64,000 nt of DNA from Cytophagales bacterium WSM2-2 (lineage in GTDB: Bacteria; Bacteroidota; Bacteroidia; Cytophagales; Cyclobacteriaceae), in the NCBI GenBank assembly GCA_015472025.1, contig BNHL01000001.1, forward strand, positions 434,001-498,000, read 5' to 3'. The notes below the pieces were generated by a model. The model was given only the letters and a program-made list of their open reading frames with translations, was not told the DNA's origin and did not search any database. Below, piece after piece: positions 46,901 to 55,800 of this stretch; positions within the stretch are counted from its first letter, which is position 1; each line of letters starts with the position of its first letter. The position numbers and the translations under genes were made by a program.

Positions 46901-47063
46901 CCTCGGTCATAAAATCACCGCTGAACGAATCGAAACTCTAAACAAGCTATATCGCCAAAATAGCTCAATAATAATTACGGACCTCCGGAGCAATGCCGGC
47001 AAAGCGTCTGGAACTCGGATCACAATAATTTTTGACACATTGCGATTCTGGGTTGATGAATAA
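43941..47063 (+). CDS. LytS-type sensor histidine kinase with propeller and Y_Y_Y domains
   Basis: A 1,040-residue transmembrane sensor. A signal peptide is followed by about 650 residues of two-component-regulator propeller repeats (first: SSGFMWFATESGLAKYDG), then a Y_Y_Y domain (about 690-780, with YSYKMEGLSETWSPFS), one transmembrane helix (about 787-811), and a cytoplasmic LytS-type kinase with NPHFLFNSLNS (His842) and the ATPase core (VENAIWHGVSPLKEGG, ITDNGVGRS). This family senses extracellular ligands, often polysaccharides, and signals to LytTR regulators. No regulator gene is adjacent, so it is an orphan kinase. Confidence 0.92.
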   Translation: MKFIVRVLFGFVAPMLCFGQNADSYDYLSTANGLPANYVHLMTQDSSGFMWFATESGLAKYDGDNFEIFNTAAPDKARRLLSDNVTAVWVSPNKTDVWLGYFDKSFLSHLDLKTKNVTHFKIQCKGEIINKRITSITSFDSRSLWISFGYLPTRNKITDDVVLARFATELGTLEFFGPLPSLPLNKEGDFWWHQYNSVGSIYEKSTKDTLFLPTKNGLCIFKTASKTFEFITPKPVNTVPPGYYGINEMVYSKKTGFWLGQASGILANFNPNINQWKYFSPKQKGNNSQIFSLCIVNEGELFLGYDDDLISFNISDGSFRTIYAAVPRVGFKEEISVLDFFLDRQKNVWLSHHWGLSKLRHNGRLFESYPIPVVHPREGKTSGAVVSIVSNKQNNETYFGLNGSSGFIVENQVSKKFTVLSIPQLDIGTPRVVRSVILDRENLPVVLCSDAVFTYDPKNKSLAAYANLANKNTTNFIDGVFDNKGSLWATSETCLYKILPGNKIEKFTSQTRPGEITSDKFLNCTKDQSGNIWFDNAADRIVIYDPQTDKFQTYKIKSDSVGQEYEILYGLVSCGKSVFVATHHGLLKCQFSVSSGMKWEKTSIENRIWNIWELNDSILYMRMDAGLVEYNTKSESVKRYGSKNGLPEVKTVGNNDGACIGNFGCYYKIINDEYSQIYFPVLITSFSVLGKEVVHDKKVSLNASDNFFSIKFAAPNFVSTEDIEYSYKMEGLSETWSPFSSKKTADFTNVPGGDYTFRVRYANSFNRKRELGSLALPIHIRTPFYKTNFFWLTIVVTILCTAYLIFRLYISFIRKQHKAETSYTKKVFELQASALRARINPHFLFNSLNSINNFLLKNDTAQASDYLAKVAKLIRKTLEGSNSQTITLRDELSVLQMYIAIEQGRFKSKFEYSFEVSNDINIDKIKIYPMIIQPYVENAIWHGVSPLKEGGHILIKIAAEEGMITVTITDNGVGRSSKSNSVKEKASLGHKITAERIETLNKLYRQNSSIIITDLRSNAGKASGTRITIIFDTLRFWVDE

Positions 47064-47158
47064 TCCGATGGTTCTGCTTTCAGATTCTCATAATTCTCCT
47101 CCCAATTTTGAATCATTCAATAGCTCTGCTTGTTTCGAGCTAAAAAATACCCACAACT

Positions 47159-47683
47159 ATGGCTCAACACGATTATCACGTTAGGAATGCCATCCCTGAC
47201 GAATTCCAGCAAATCGGAAAATTAATGGTCGATGTCTATTCACAACTGGATGGATTTCCTAAGCCGGAAGAGCAACCCAATTATTATAAAATGCTGGCTA
47301 ACGTTGGTGAGTTCACCGTTAAGCCAGGTACAGAACTTCTAGCTGCCGTATCTTCAGAAGGAAAGATCGCAGGGGCTGTCGTTTACTTCAGTGACATGCA
47401 ATACTACGGCTCCGGTGGAACAGCTACACAAGAAAAAAATACTGCCGGATTCAGGTTGCTGGCTGTCGACCCAGGATCTCGCGGATCAGGAATCGGAAAA
47501 CTTCTCGTAAACGATTGCATTCGAAAAGCGAAGGAGAAAAAACTATCTCAAATAATCATACACTCAACGAAAGCCATGCAAACAGCCTGGGCTATGTATG
47601 AGCAGATGGGTTTTAGAAAATCAGAAGACCTCGACTTCATGCAGGGCCAACTTCCAGTCTTTGGGTTTCGGCTTCTGCTTTAA
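47159..47683 (+). CDS. GNAT-family N-acetyltransferase
   Basis: A 174-residue acetyltransferase with the acetyl-CoA motif LAVDPGSRGSGIGKLLVNDC (about residues 100-119) and the later IIHSTKAMQTAWAMYEQMGF. It differs from the GNAT at 43382 and shows no close relation to it. Substrate unknown. The HAD gene begins 82 bases downstream. Confidence 0.9.
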   Translation: MAQHDYHVRNAIPDEFQQIGKLMVDVYSQLDGFPKPEEQPNYYKMLANVGEFTVKPGTELLAAVSSEGKIAGAVVYFSDMQYYGSGGTATQEKNTAGFRLLAVDPGSRGSGIGKLLVNDCIRKAKEKKLSQIIIHSTKAMQTAWAMYEQMGFRKSEDLDFMQGQLPVFGFRLLL

Positions 47684-47765
47684 GCAGAAAAAAATTAACT
47701 CAACGCTATAACTTTCTCCAAGACCTCATCCTTTTTCTTTTCTATCTTGGACCACAATTTATTTT

Positions 47766-48539
47766 ATGGCAAAAGGCTTACTTATTGATATGGACGGGGT
47801 GATTTACGGAGGTGATACCTTAATTGAGGGCGCTGATCTCTTCATCAATCAACTTCTGAAGGATGGAGTTCCTTTTATGTTCATGACCAACAACAGTCAG
47901 CGTACGCGTATCGATGCTGTAAGAAAGCTGAGCCGGATGGGAATTTCAGTCAAAGAAGAACATATTTATACTAGCGCAATGGCTACCGGGAAATTTCTAG
48001 CCAGCCAGATTCCGGGTGGTACTGCTTATGTCTTGGGTGAAGGCGGCCTGCTCTCATCGTTACATGAAAATGGAATTTCTTTGGTCAATGCAGATCCTGA
48101 TTTTGTAGTGCTGGGTGAAGGGAGAAATTTCACACTCGAAATGGTACAACGCGCGGTGGACATGATATTAGCCGGGGCAAAATTCGTGATTACCAATCGC
48201 GACCCATCTCCAAAGAAAAAAGGCTGGGACAATCTTGGTATTGCGGCTACCAGTGCAATGATTGAAGAAGCCACAGGTGTGAAGGCATTTGTTGTTGGTA
48301 AACCAAGTCCAGTGATGATGCGATCAGCAAGAAAAGCACTTGGACTGGAAACCGCCGAGACAACGGTGATCGGTGATACGATGGATACAGACATTCGCGG
48401 GGGGGTACAGATGGGTTACAAAACCATTCTTGTATTAAGTGGCATCACCAAAAAAGAAGACCTGACTCGCTTTGCATTTAAACCGGATAAAATTGCCGAT
48501 TCCGTGAAAGGTATCAAACTGCCCCTCGAATGGTGGTAG
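47766..48539 (+). CDS. HAD-IIA family phosphatase (NagD-like)
   Basis: A 257-residue hydrolase. Motif I is LIDMDGVIYGG (nucleophile Asp8), motif II FMTNNSQRT, motif III lysine in VVGKPSPVM, and motif IV VIGDTMDTDIRGG. Relatives dephosphorylate nucleotides, sugar phosphates or phosphoglycolate. It is followed after 23 bases by the FAD oxidoreductase gene of the polyketide cluster, so it may belong to that transcript, although its reaction is not obviously needed there. Confidence 0.92.
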   Translation: MAKGLLIDMDGVIYGGDTLIEGADLFINQLLKDGVPFMFMTNNSQRTRIDAVRKLSRMGISVKEEHIYTSAMATGKFLASQIPGGTAYVLGEGGLLSSLHENGISLVNADPDFVVLGEGRNFTLEMVQRAVDMILAGAKFVITNRDPSPKKKGWDNLGIAATSAMIEEATGVKAFVVGKPSPVMMRSARKALGLETAETTVIGDTMDTDIRGGVQMGYKTILVLSGITKKEDLTRFAFKPDKIADSVKGIKLPLEWW

Positions 48540-48562
48540 CTTTGCTGACCTAGTACACATTC

Positions 48563-49672
48563 ATGAAAAAAATTATCATTGTTGGAGGCGGGTTGGCTGG
48601 TCTGATCAGTAGCACTTTGCTGGCTCGAAAAGGAATTGAGGTTACACTTATTGAAAAAAAAGAGTATCCATTCCATCGCGTTTGTGGTGAATATATTTCG
48701 AATGAAGCCCTGCCCTTTTTGAAAGAGCATGATCTATTCCCCAAGCAATTTCAACTCCCGGTTATTAATACCTTTCAACTGAGTTCTGTTGCAGGGAAAG
48801 CCACTACGCTTGCGCTCGATTTAGGTGGATTTGGTATCAGTCGGTTTTCGTTTGATCATTTTCTTTACAATGAAGCGAGCAAGAGCGGAGTCAACTTTAT
48901 CGTGAACAAAGAAGTAAGTCAAATCCATTTTGAAAGGAATTCATTTCAAGTGATTCTTGACGACAAAACCCTGAACGCCGATCTTGTCCTTTGCGCCTTT
49001 GGCAAAAGGTCCAAGCTGGATATTGATCTCAAGAGAGATTTCGTAAGCAAAAGGTCACCCTATGTTGCCGTGAAATATCACCTCAAAACAGACAATCCTG
49101 ATCATCTTATTTCTCTCCACAACTTTGAGGGTGGCTATTGCGGGATAAGTAATATTGAGGACGGCAAAAGCAATTTGTGCTACCTGGTTCATCGAGAGAA
49201 ATTGCGACAAGCCGGAAGCATTGAAATCCTTCAGCAAGAAGTGATGAAAAAGAACCCTCGATTGAAAGATATTTTTGATAGTTCTGAATTTCTTTTCGAA
49301 AAGCCTGAAACTATCAACGAGATTTCATTCGAGACTAAAGAACCGGTTTTCAATCATATGCTTATGCTTGGTGATGCCGCCGGCATGATTACCCCTCTTT
49401 GCGGTAATGGCATGGCCATGGCTATTCATTCGGCCAAGCTGGCCTCCGCTCTTGCTTTTGATTTTCTTACTGATGCCGTCTCGCGCGAACGACTTGAAAA
49501 GTCCTACGCCTCACAATGGAGAAGAAACTTTGCAGGACGCCTCTGGTTCGGACGACAAGTGCAACGCCTCTTCGGAAACGAAAGTGCCTCCGCCTTTGCC
49601 GTAAACCTTGCCATTCACTGGCGGTTCTTTGCAAATCAGATCGTTAAGAATACACACGGTGAACCATTTTGA
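48563..49672 (+). CDS. FAD-dependent oxidoreductase of the polyketide cluster
   Basis: A 369-residue flavoprotein of the geranylgeranyl-reductase / aromatic-hydroxylase type. The FAD-binding motif IIIVGGGLAGLISSTLLARKG is at the N-terminus, ending with an acidic residue in TLIEKK; the second nucleotide motif is MLMLGDAAGMITPLCGNGMA (about residues 268-287). In Streptomyces, SrsC, a flavin monooxygenase, oxidises the phenolic lipid made by the neighbouring type III synthase, and the order here (flavoprotein, synthase, methyltransferase) suggests the same role; whether it hydroxylates or reduces is not settled by the sequence. Confidence 0.88.
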   Translation: MKKIIIVGGGLAGLISSTLLARKGIEVTLIEKKEYPFHRVCGEYISNEALPFLKEHDLFPKQFQLPVINTFQLSSVAGKATTLALDLGGFGISRFSFDHFLYNEASKSGVNFIVNKEVSQIHFERNSFQVILDDKTLNADLVLCAFGKRSKLDIDLKRDFVSKRSPYVAVKYHLKTDNPDHLISLHNFEGGYCGISNIEDGKSNLCYLVHREKLRQAGSIEILQQEVMKKNPRLKDIFDSSEFLFEKPETINEISFETKEPVFNHMLMLGDAAGMITPLCGNGMAMAIHSAKLASALAFDFLTDAVSRERLEKSYASQWRRNFAGRLWFGRQVQRLFGNESASAFAVNLAIHWRFFANQIVKNTHGEPF

Positions 49673-49748
49673 GGATCGTCAGGTTTAGGACAATCGATCA
49701 ACGATTAGACTCACACCTTCAAATCTTGTATCTTGAATCCGCTGCATT

Positions 49749-50840
49749 ATGTCATTCATCACGTCTATAGGTACCGCTGTTCCCGAAAATAAATTCGAAC
49801 AGGGTGTGATCGCCCGCTTCATGGAACGGACTATTGAAGACGAAGCCTCACGGAGAAAGATGCGTGCTGTATTCAGAGCAAGTGCCATTCAACACAGATA
49901 TTCGGTGTTGAGTGACTATGGAAAAGAAAGTGGCTTTAGTTTTTATGCCGACACGAAAGACCTAGGCCCCTTTCCCTCAACAGCACAACGCATGAGTGCC
50001 TACCGGCAATATGCATGTCCTTTGAGTCTCGAGGCGATCAAAAATTGTGTCGAACCGAATAGAATAAGTGAGATCACTCACCTGATTACTGTAAGCTGCA
50101 CGGGAATGTATGCACCCGGGCTTGACATCGACATTCTCAACTCGCTTTCATTACCCACATCTACTGAGAGAACCTGTATCAATTTCATGGGATGCTACGC
50201 GGCTGTCAACGGGTTGAAAGTAGCAGACGCCATCTGCAAATCGAACAACGATGCAAAAGTTCTCATCGTGTGCACAGAACTATGCAGCTTGCACTTTCAA
50301 AAAGAGTTTACTGAAGACAATATTCTCGCCAACGCTTTGTTTGCCGACGGGTCGGCTGCTATTTTAGTAGAACCGAATGCAACGAGCCGCATAAATTTTT
50401 CATTGGAGGGATTTCATGGTGATATACTTAACAGCGGTGAACAGCATATGGCCTGGGGCATTGGTGACTTCGGATTTGAAATGAGACTCTCCTCCTATAT
50501 ACCCACGATTGTCGAGGGCGGGATACAAAGGCTTCTAGCCGGATTAATTCAAAAAACGAAGATAAGATTGAATCAAATCGATTATTTTGCCGTGCACCCA
50601 GGTGGAAGGAAAATCCTGGAAACAATTGTTCGCGAATTGAGTCTTGAAAAGAACAAACTCGAAGACTCATTTGCAACACTTCGATCCTATGGGAACATGT
50701 CTTCGCCAACCATGATTTTTGTTTTGAAAGAAATGATGAAGAAATATTCACCACAAAACGATAGTCAGCATGTCTTAGGTTTGGCATTCGGTCCCGGCCT
50801 TACGCTGGAGTCAGTGCTTCTTAAAATAAAGGTCTTGTGA
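49749..50840 (+). CDS. Type III polyketide synthase (chalcone/stilbene synthase family)
   Basis: A 363-residue ketosynthase-like homodimeric enzyme. The catalytic triad is Cys149 (INFMGCYAA), His283 (VHPGGRKIL) and Asn316 (YGNMSSPT), and the end GLAFGPGLTLESVLL is the family GFGPG-like loop. Such enzymes condense malonyl-CoA with an acyl starter to form alkylpyrones or alkylresorcinols; bacterial relatives of this size prefer long fatty starters. The methyltransferase start overlaps its stop by 4 bases (GTGA), so both are translationally coupled. Product predicted: a phenolic lipid or pyrone. Confidence 0.94.
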   Translation: MSFITSIGTAVPENKFEQGVIARFMERTIEDEASRRKMRAVFRASAIQHRYSVLSDYGKESGFSFYADTKDLGPFPSTAQRMSAYRQYACPLSLEAIKNCVEPNRISEITHLITVSCTGMYAPGLDIDILNSLSLPTSTERTCINFMGCYAAVNGLKVADAICKSNNDAKVLIVCTELCSLHFQKEFTEDNILANALFADGSAAILVEPNATSRINFSLEGFHGDILNSGEQHMAWGIGDFGFEMRLSSYIPTIVEGGIQRLLAGLIQKTKIRLNQIDYFAVHPGGRKILETIVRELSLEKNKLEDSFATLRSYGNMSSPTMIFVLKEMMKKYSPQNDSQHVLGLAFGPGLTLESVLLKIKVL

Positions 50841-51541
50841 GTATTTTTTCAAAACGTTCGGATGGTGTTGAGATTATGGACGATCTCAACTGCAATGGCG
50901 AGGTGGTCAACCAGACACTAAGGGAATTGGAATTCATTAACCGTACATTAGGCGGAAATAATATTACGGTGACCGGAGTCCGATCATTGCTGAAGGACTC
51001 CAGTAAAAGCCCGGTTGAGATTGTCGATCTCGGATGTGGTGGTGGTGATATGCTCGTTTTACTCAAGAAGAAAATTAACGATCAGCGACATGCCCTCAAA
51101 TTACATGGTGTTGATGCAAATCCGAATATCATTGATTACGCAATAAAGAACACTTCTGCTTATCCCGGCATCAGTTATGAAGCTGTAAACATTCTTTCCC
51201 CGGAATTTCAGTCCAGAAAATTTGATATTGCAGTTGCAACCTTGTTCTTTCATCATTTTACATCAAGTCAACTGAGTGATGTGCTTCGAAAGCTCTACAA
51301 CCAATGTGATATAGGTATTATCATCAATGATCTGCACCGGCATCCGTTAGCCTATTATTCGATAAAATTTCTTACTGGTTTATTTTCGAAATCGGCCATG
51401 GTAAAATTCGATGCTCCGCTGTCGGTGCTTCGGGGATTTACACGGAACGAAATGCAACAAATTCTGCAAGACGCAGGAATTTCCAGTTATTCACTTCAGT
51501 GGCGCTGGGCTTTCCGGTGGAAAGTAATCATTCGGAAATAA
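50837..51541 (+). CDS. Class I SAM-dependent methyltransferase of the polyketide cluster
   Basis: A 234-residue methyltransferase. It starts with GTG at 50837, overlapping the synthase stop codon. The SAM-binding motif I is VEIVDLGCGGGDMLVLL (about residues 56-72), followed by LHGVDANPNII as motif II. The final part has hydrophobic residues typical of enzymes acting on lipid-like acceptors. By comparison with SrsB and BpsB it would methylate the alkylresorcinol or alkylpyrone made by the neighbouring synthase. Confidence 0.9.
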   Translation: MSIFSKRSDGVEIMDDLNCNGEVVNQTLRELEFINRTLGGNNITVTGVRSLLKDSSKSPVEIVDLGCGGGDMLVLLKKKINDQRHALKLHGVDANPNIIDYAIKNTSAYPGISYEAVNILSPEFQSRKFDIAVATLFFHHFTSSQLSDVLRKLYNQCDIGIIINDLHRHPLAYYSIKFLTGLFSKSAMVKFDAPLSVLRGFTRNEMQQILQDAGISSYSLQWRWAFRWKVIIRK

Positions 51542-51583
51542 CCTTCTCAATACCGAATTTTACTTCATTCGCTTCCCGTAACT

Positions 51584-52225
51584 ATGAAACAACTCTTTCT
51601 GGTCTCAATAGTGGTGGTGATCCTGTTATCGTGCAGTTCACCAAAAGATGAGTTTAGAAACTATTTAAATTCCATTGAGACGATACAGGCTCCTTCAAAT
51701 CTTGAAGCCGAACTTAGAAAAGTCAGGTCCAAAAATTATGACACGGTTTTATTTGCAAGGTTTGAACATGATAAAGGAAAAGATTCACGAAAGCCTCACG
51801 GGAAACTATTTGAAAATGACAGCATCATTCTCATCATCGAGGGCACAGATTTGTCATCCATAGGAGGTGCCGTTGGTTACCAGCTCGTTGACCCGATATT
51901 GTTTACGTTCGACCGAGAGGGTCACAAGTTGGATTCTTTAAATCCTTATAGTTCATTTTCCCAAACCGAATATGGGTATCAATGCACCGAGTTTGTTACT
52001 CTAGAAAAGAACAAGCAAATCAGCATCATCGATTCCATCAAGTTGTGGGCATTTAATAAGAAGAACAGCGAAATTATTCCAGGCTCCGAAAAATTAACGG
52101 TAGACAGTGTTGTCTACAAAATTGATGGAAAAGGAAAGTTCAGAATCATCAAAGGGAAATTAAAAAAAGAACTGGTTCGCGAGGAAACCAAAAAAAGCTG
52201 GAGACTCAAGATGAAAAGAGGATGA
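51584..52225 (+). CDS. Hypothetical lipoprotein
   Basis: A 213-residue lipoprotein with lipobox LLSC (cysteine near residue 17). The mature part is lysine/glutamate-rich, mixed alpha/beta, without cysteines except one near the middle, and shows no recognised family. It begins 42 bases after the methyltransferase gene on the same strand and may be in its transcript. It ends before a strong bidirectional hairpin. Confidence 0.75.
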   Translation: MKQLFLVSIVVVILLSCSSPKDEFRNYLNSIETIQAPSNLEAELRKVRSKNYDTVLFARFEHDKGKDSRKPHGKLFENDSIILIIEGTDLSSIGGAVGYQLVDPILFTFDREGHKLDSLNPYSSFSQTEYGYQCTEFVTLEKNKQISIIDSIKLWAFNKKNSEIIPGSEKLTVDSVVYKIDGKGKFRIIKGKLKKELVREETKKSWRLKMKRG

Positions 52226-52296
52226 CGATCAGCGCACCTCGTAAGAAAGTAATCCTCAAAATAAGCGGTAACCCAAACTGAAACCAGTTATAAATT

Positions 52297-52328
52297 AAGG
52301 AGGTTGGCTCCCAATGGCCAACCTCCTT
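52297..52328. terminator. Bidirectional terminator between convergent genes
   Basis: A perfect 12-bp inverted repeat (AAGGAGGTTGGC at 52297-52308 and GCCAACCTCCTT at 52317-52328) with an 8-base loop. T-rich bases flank it on the right and A-rich on the left, so it may serve both the + lipoprotein gene and the minus gene at 52353. Confidence 0.75.
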
Positions 52329-52352
52329 TCTCCCCAAGAAAATCCGACTTTC

Positions 52353-52802
52353 TTATTTCACGAAGGTAAAGACATGATTACCCGCTACTGAGGCAGTTCG
52401 TCCTCCGGCAAAAGTGTTCATTGTCCAGTTCAGCGTCAGTGTCAGCCCATCCGCTGTAATGGCCGTGACCGAAACTTCTATTCCATCCCCTCTTGTAATT
52501 GTTTTCCCGTCATTGCTCAACGTCCACGTGTCGGTCGCTGGCCATACCGGGGCTCCATTAACTGTTGTGTACGTTCCCGTTGCAATCGACAGAGTCATCC
52601 CCGCATACAGACTAGTTTTATCAACGCCATCTACTGACAACGTGCTCAGCTTCCAGTCGTGTGCCACAAGTAAATTTGTGCTCACTTCTTTCGCAGACGG
52701 TGTATTTTTGTTGCACCCCTGACTTAGCGCCAGGATAACCAAGCTTGCGAGGCAAAGTGCTACCCCACTCATTTTATTGCTATTTCTTAGTTGTGATTTC
52801 AT
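52353..52802 (-). CDS. Lipocalin-like lipoprotein downstream of the giant MBG gene
   Basis: A 149-residue lipoprotein. The lipobox cysteine is at about residue 30 (ALSQGCNK) and the mature domain is all-beta with AHDWKLSTLSVDG and a W-x-LSNDGKTITRGDG stretch, resembling the small lipocalin-like domains of Bacteroidota. It starts 27 bases after the giant protein's stop and is probably cotranscribed. A role as a periplasmic or surface partner of that protein is inferred from position only. Confidence 0.78.
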   Translation of the reverse strand: MKSQLRNSNKMSGVALCLASLVILALSQGCNKNTPSAKEVSTNLLVAHDWKLSTLSVDGVDKTSLYAGMTLSIATGTYTTVNGAPVWPATDTWTLSNDGKTITRGDGIEVSVTAITADGLTLTLNWTMNTFAGGRTASVAGNHVFTFVK

Positions 52803-52829
52803 AACTCATTTTGATTAAAATAAACCGAT

Positions 52830-55800
52830 CTATTTCTTTATAAACTTCGCTTTCGAAATGCCCTGCGCTGACTTCACATTGATAATGAACATACCTTGTC
52901 CGTAGCTTTCGATGGTGATTGGCTTATTGACCATCTCTTCTCCGCCAGAACTCATTACCCGACCAGACATATCGATAATTTGTACTTGTTGTACCCGTTC
53001 TGATTGCGGCCATTGAATTGTGATCTCTTTCTCTGATGGGTTTGGATAACAACTGAATTCAACAACTCCTTTTTCAACTGTAGTTACGATGACAGCTTTA
53101 GCATCTGACATCAAGCTTGTGCATCCTCCGATAGTCACCTGTACGGTATAGCTGCCTGCGTGATCTCCATTTACTGTGGCAGAAGTAGAATTGCTTATTG
53201 CAGTTCCATTCAAGTACCACTGGTTGCCTTGCGTACTGCTTGAAGTAAGTACAGGAATTTCAGGATTGGCAGTTGAAAAAGAAATCACAGGTTTTGATGG
53301 TGTAACACAAAAGCTTTGTGATACATCAGCAGCCGCGCTATAATTCGCATTGCCTGCCTGGCTGGCTTTCACTACAACTGTTCCTGCTCCAGTCAAAGTA
53401 ATTGTACTACCCGAAACTGTGGCCGGCCCTGAGGTGATGCTAAAAGCAACTGCCAGTGTTGAAGATGCCGTAACTGATAGAGTGAAAGGTTGATCGCCTT
53501 GGAGTTTAGTTGCTAATGCACCAAACATAATAGTCTGCGCTGCCTTGGCTACGCTAAATGTTTGTGTTACATCATTTGCCGCATTGTAATTAGCATCACC
53601 CGCCTGGCTTGCCTTAATGGCTACATCTCCTGCTCCTGTAATCGTAACTGTACCACCTAAAATAGTAGCTGGCCCCGAAGTCACACTGAATGTTACAGGT
53701 AATGATGAGCTTGCAGTAGCACTTATGGTAAATTGTTGTGCAGCTCCAAATGTTTTTGAAGGAATTGAACCAAAAGTGATTGTTTGTGAAAGCTTATTGA
53801 CTGTTAAGGTAATATCCTGAGAGGCGGCCAAATAATTTACCGTGGCCGACACACTCGCTCTTAACGTTGCTACACCCGATCCTAGAATATGAATCGTTTT
53901 TCCTGACAATGAAACGGCATTGCCTGTCAATAATTGGTAACTGACAATACCATCAGAATTAGTGGTGGCAGCCAGATCAAAATCAACATCATTAATTGTT
54001 TTTGTCAGATCAGTGAAATTTGAAATCACAGCATCGCCTTGGGTAATGGTTATTGTTGCTGTTGAAGCACTTGGGCCAAACGAACCAGTGGCCGCCTGAA
54101 GGGCTTGAACTTGTACCTGACCCACTGCTGTAATAACGACATGACCAGCCGCATTTACCGTTGCCGATGATCCGCTTAAAACAGAGTACGTTATGGCTCC
54201 ATTGGAATTCGACGTAGCCGCAAGATCAAATCCGGCATCTCCATACTTCTTGCTTACATTATTTACGGTGACTGTTGGAATAGGCAAATTAGAAATAGTG
54301 AGTACTGCCGTTTTACAAACACTATTATAATTAGTTGTAGCCGAAGTACATGCCTGCAAGTTGACTGAACCAGTACCTCCATTTAGATGAACTGCTGTTC
54401 CGCTTAATCCAATCAAACCATTAGAAGAAAGATCGGTGTAGTTTATTATTCCGGTTGGTGTGCTGGTTGCGTTTAGGCTAAAGTCAGCAGCTGCATTGTT
54501 CTTAAAGAGATCGCTAAAGACAATAACTGGATCAATTTTATTAATCGTGAAATCGCCAGACATATAAGTAAAAGAATAATTATTATCCGAGCCTCCTGAT
54601 GGAATCAGATCCCCCGTATACAACCCTGCATTACTTGATGATATCGTGCTTGAATTAACAACTGGAAGAATATCGATGACCGACTGCGTCTCCGAATTGA
54701 CAAATCCTGAATACGCTATCGTAAATGCCGGATTGGCACTTCCATAAGATCTGCTCGTATTGTTAGCTGCTACCGTCAAAGATGCCTTGGTAATCGATAA
54801 AATCCCATTTGCATAAGTGAATGTATAATTCCCAGAAACACCTCCTGAAGGCACTATGTTAACACTCCCTACTGGAGTTGTCGCTGTCGCTGTGCTTGTC
54901 ACTGTAGGTGGTGTCGTTAGGTTCCCTTGTGTGTCTCCATTTACAAAACCAGAATAAGAAACTGTAAATACAGGATTCGTAGCTCCGTAAACTCGCGTAG
55001 CGTTGACACCCATTACTGTTAATGACGCCTTGGTAATAGATAAAGACCCAGTTACATAAGTGAATGTATAATTTCCGGAAACACCACCTGATGGCACTAT
55101 GTTAACACTCCCTACCGGGGTTGTCGCGGTCGCTGTACTTGTCGCTGTTGGTACAGTGGTTAAGTTAGCCGTGCCCTCACCATTCACAAAACCAGTGTAA
55201 CTCATTGTAAACGCTGGGTTAGCTGCACCGTAAACCCTGCTCGCATTGTTCGCTGTTACTGTTAAAGGAATAGAGGCAATATTAATTGTAGCCGTAGAAG
55301 TGGCTGCTGCAAAAGTACTCGTAGCTGCTTGTGAAGCTTGTACCTGTAATTGACCTGCTCCTGTGATAATTACATGCCCTGTCGTATTGACCGTAGCCCC
55401 TGTTCCACTAACCACAGAATAAGTTATTGATCCCGATGAGTTAGATGCAGCTGTAAGATCAAATGCTGGATTACCATAATTCTTATTGACATTATTGAAA
55501 GTAAGGCTTGGAACAGGCAAAGCAGAAACAGTAAGCACTACCGTTTTACAAAGTGCATTATAATTTGTAGTGGCTGTTACACAAGCCTGAAGGTTCACTG
55601 TTCCCAATGAACCACCCAGATGAATTAGCGACCCTGTTAATGTTGCAATTGCCGGACTTAAGGTTTGATCTGTATAACTAAATGTGCCAGGTGAAGTGCT
55701 CGTTGCACCAAGGGTGAAATCAGGATCTGTTATGTTTTTGGAAAGATCATTAAACGTAATGACTGGATTAATTGACGTGATCGTTAAGTTGCCTGGAATG

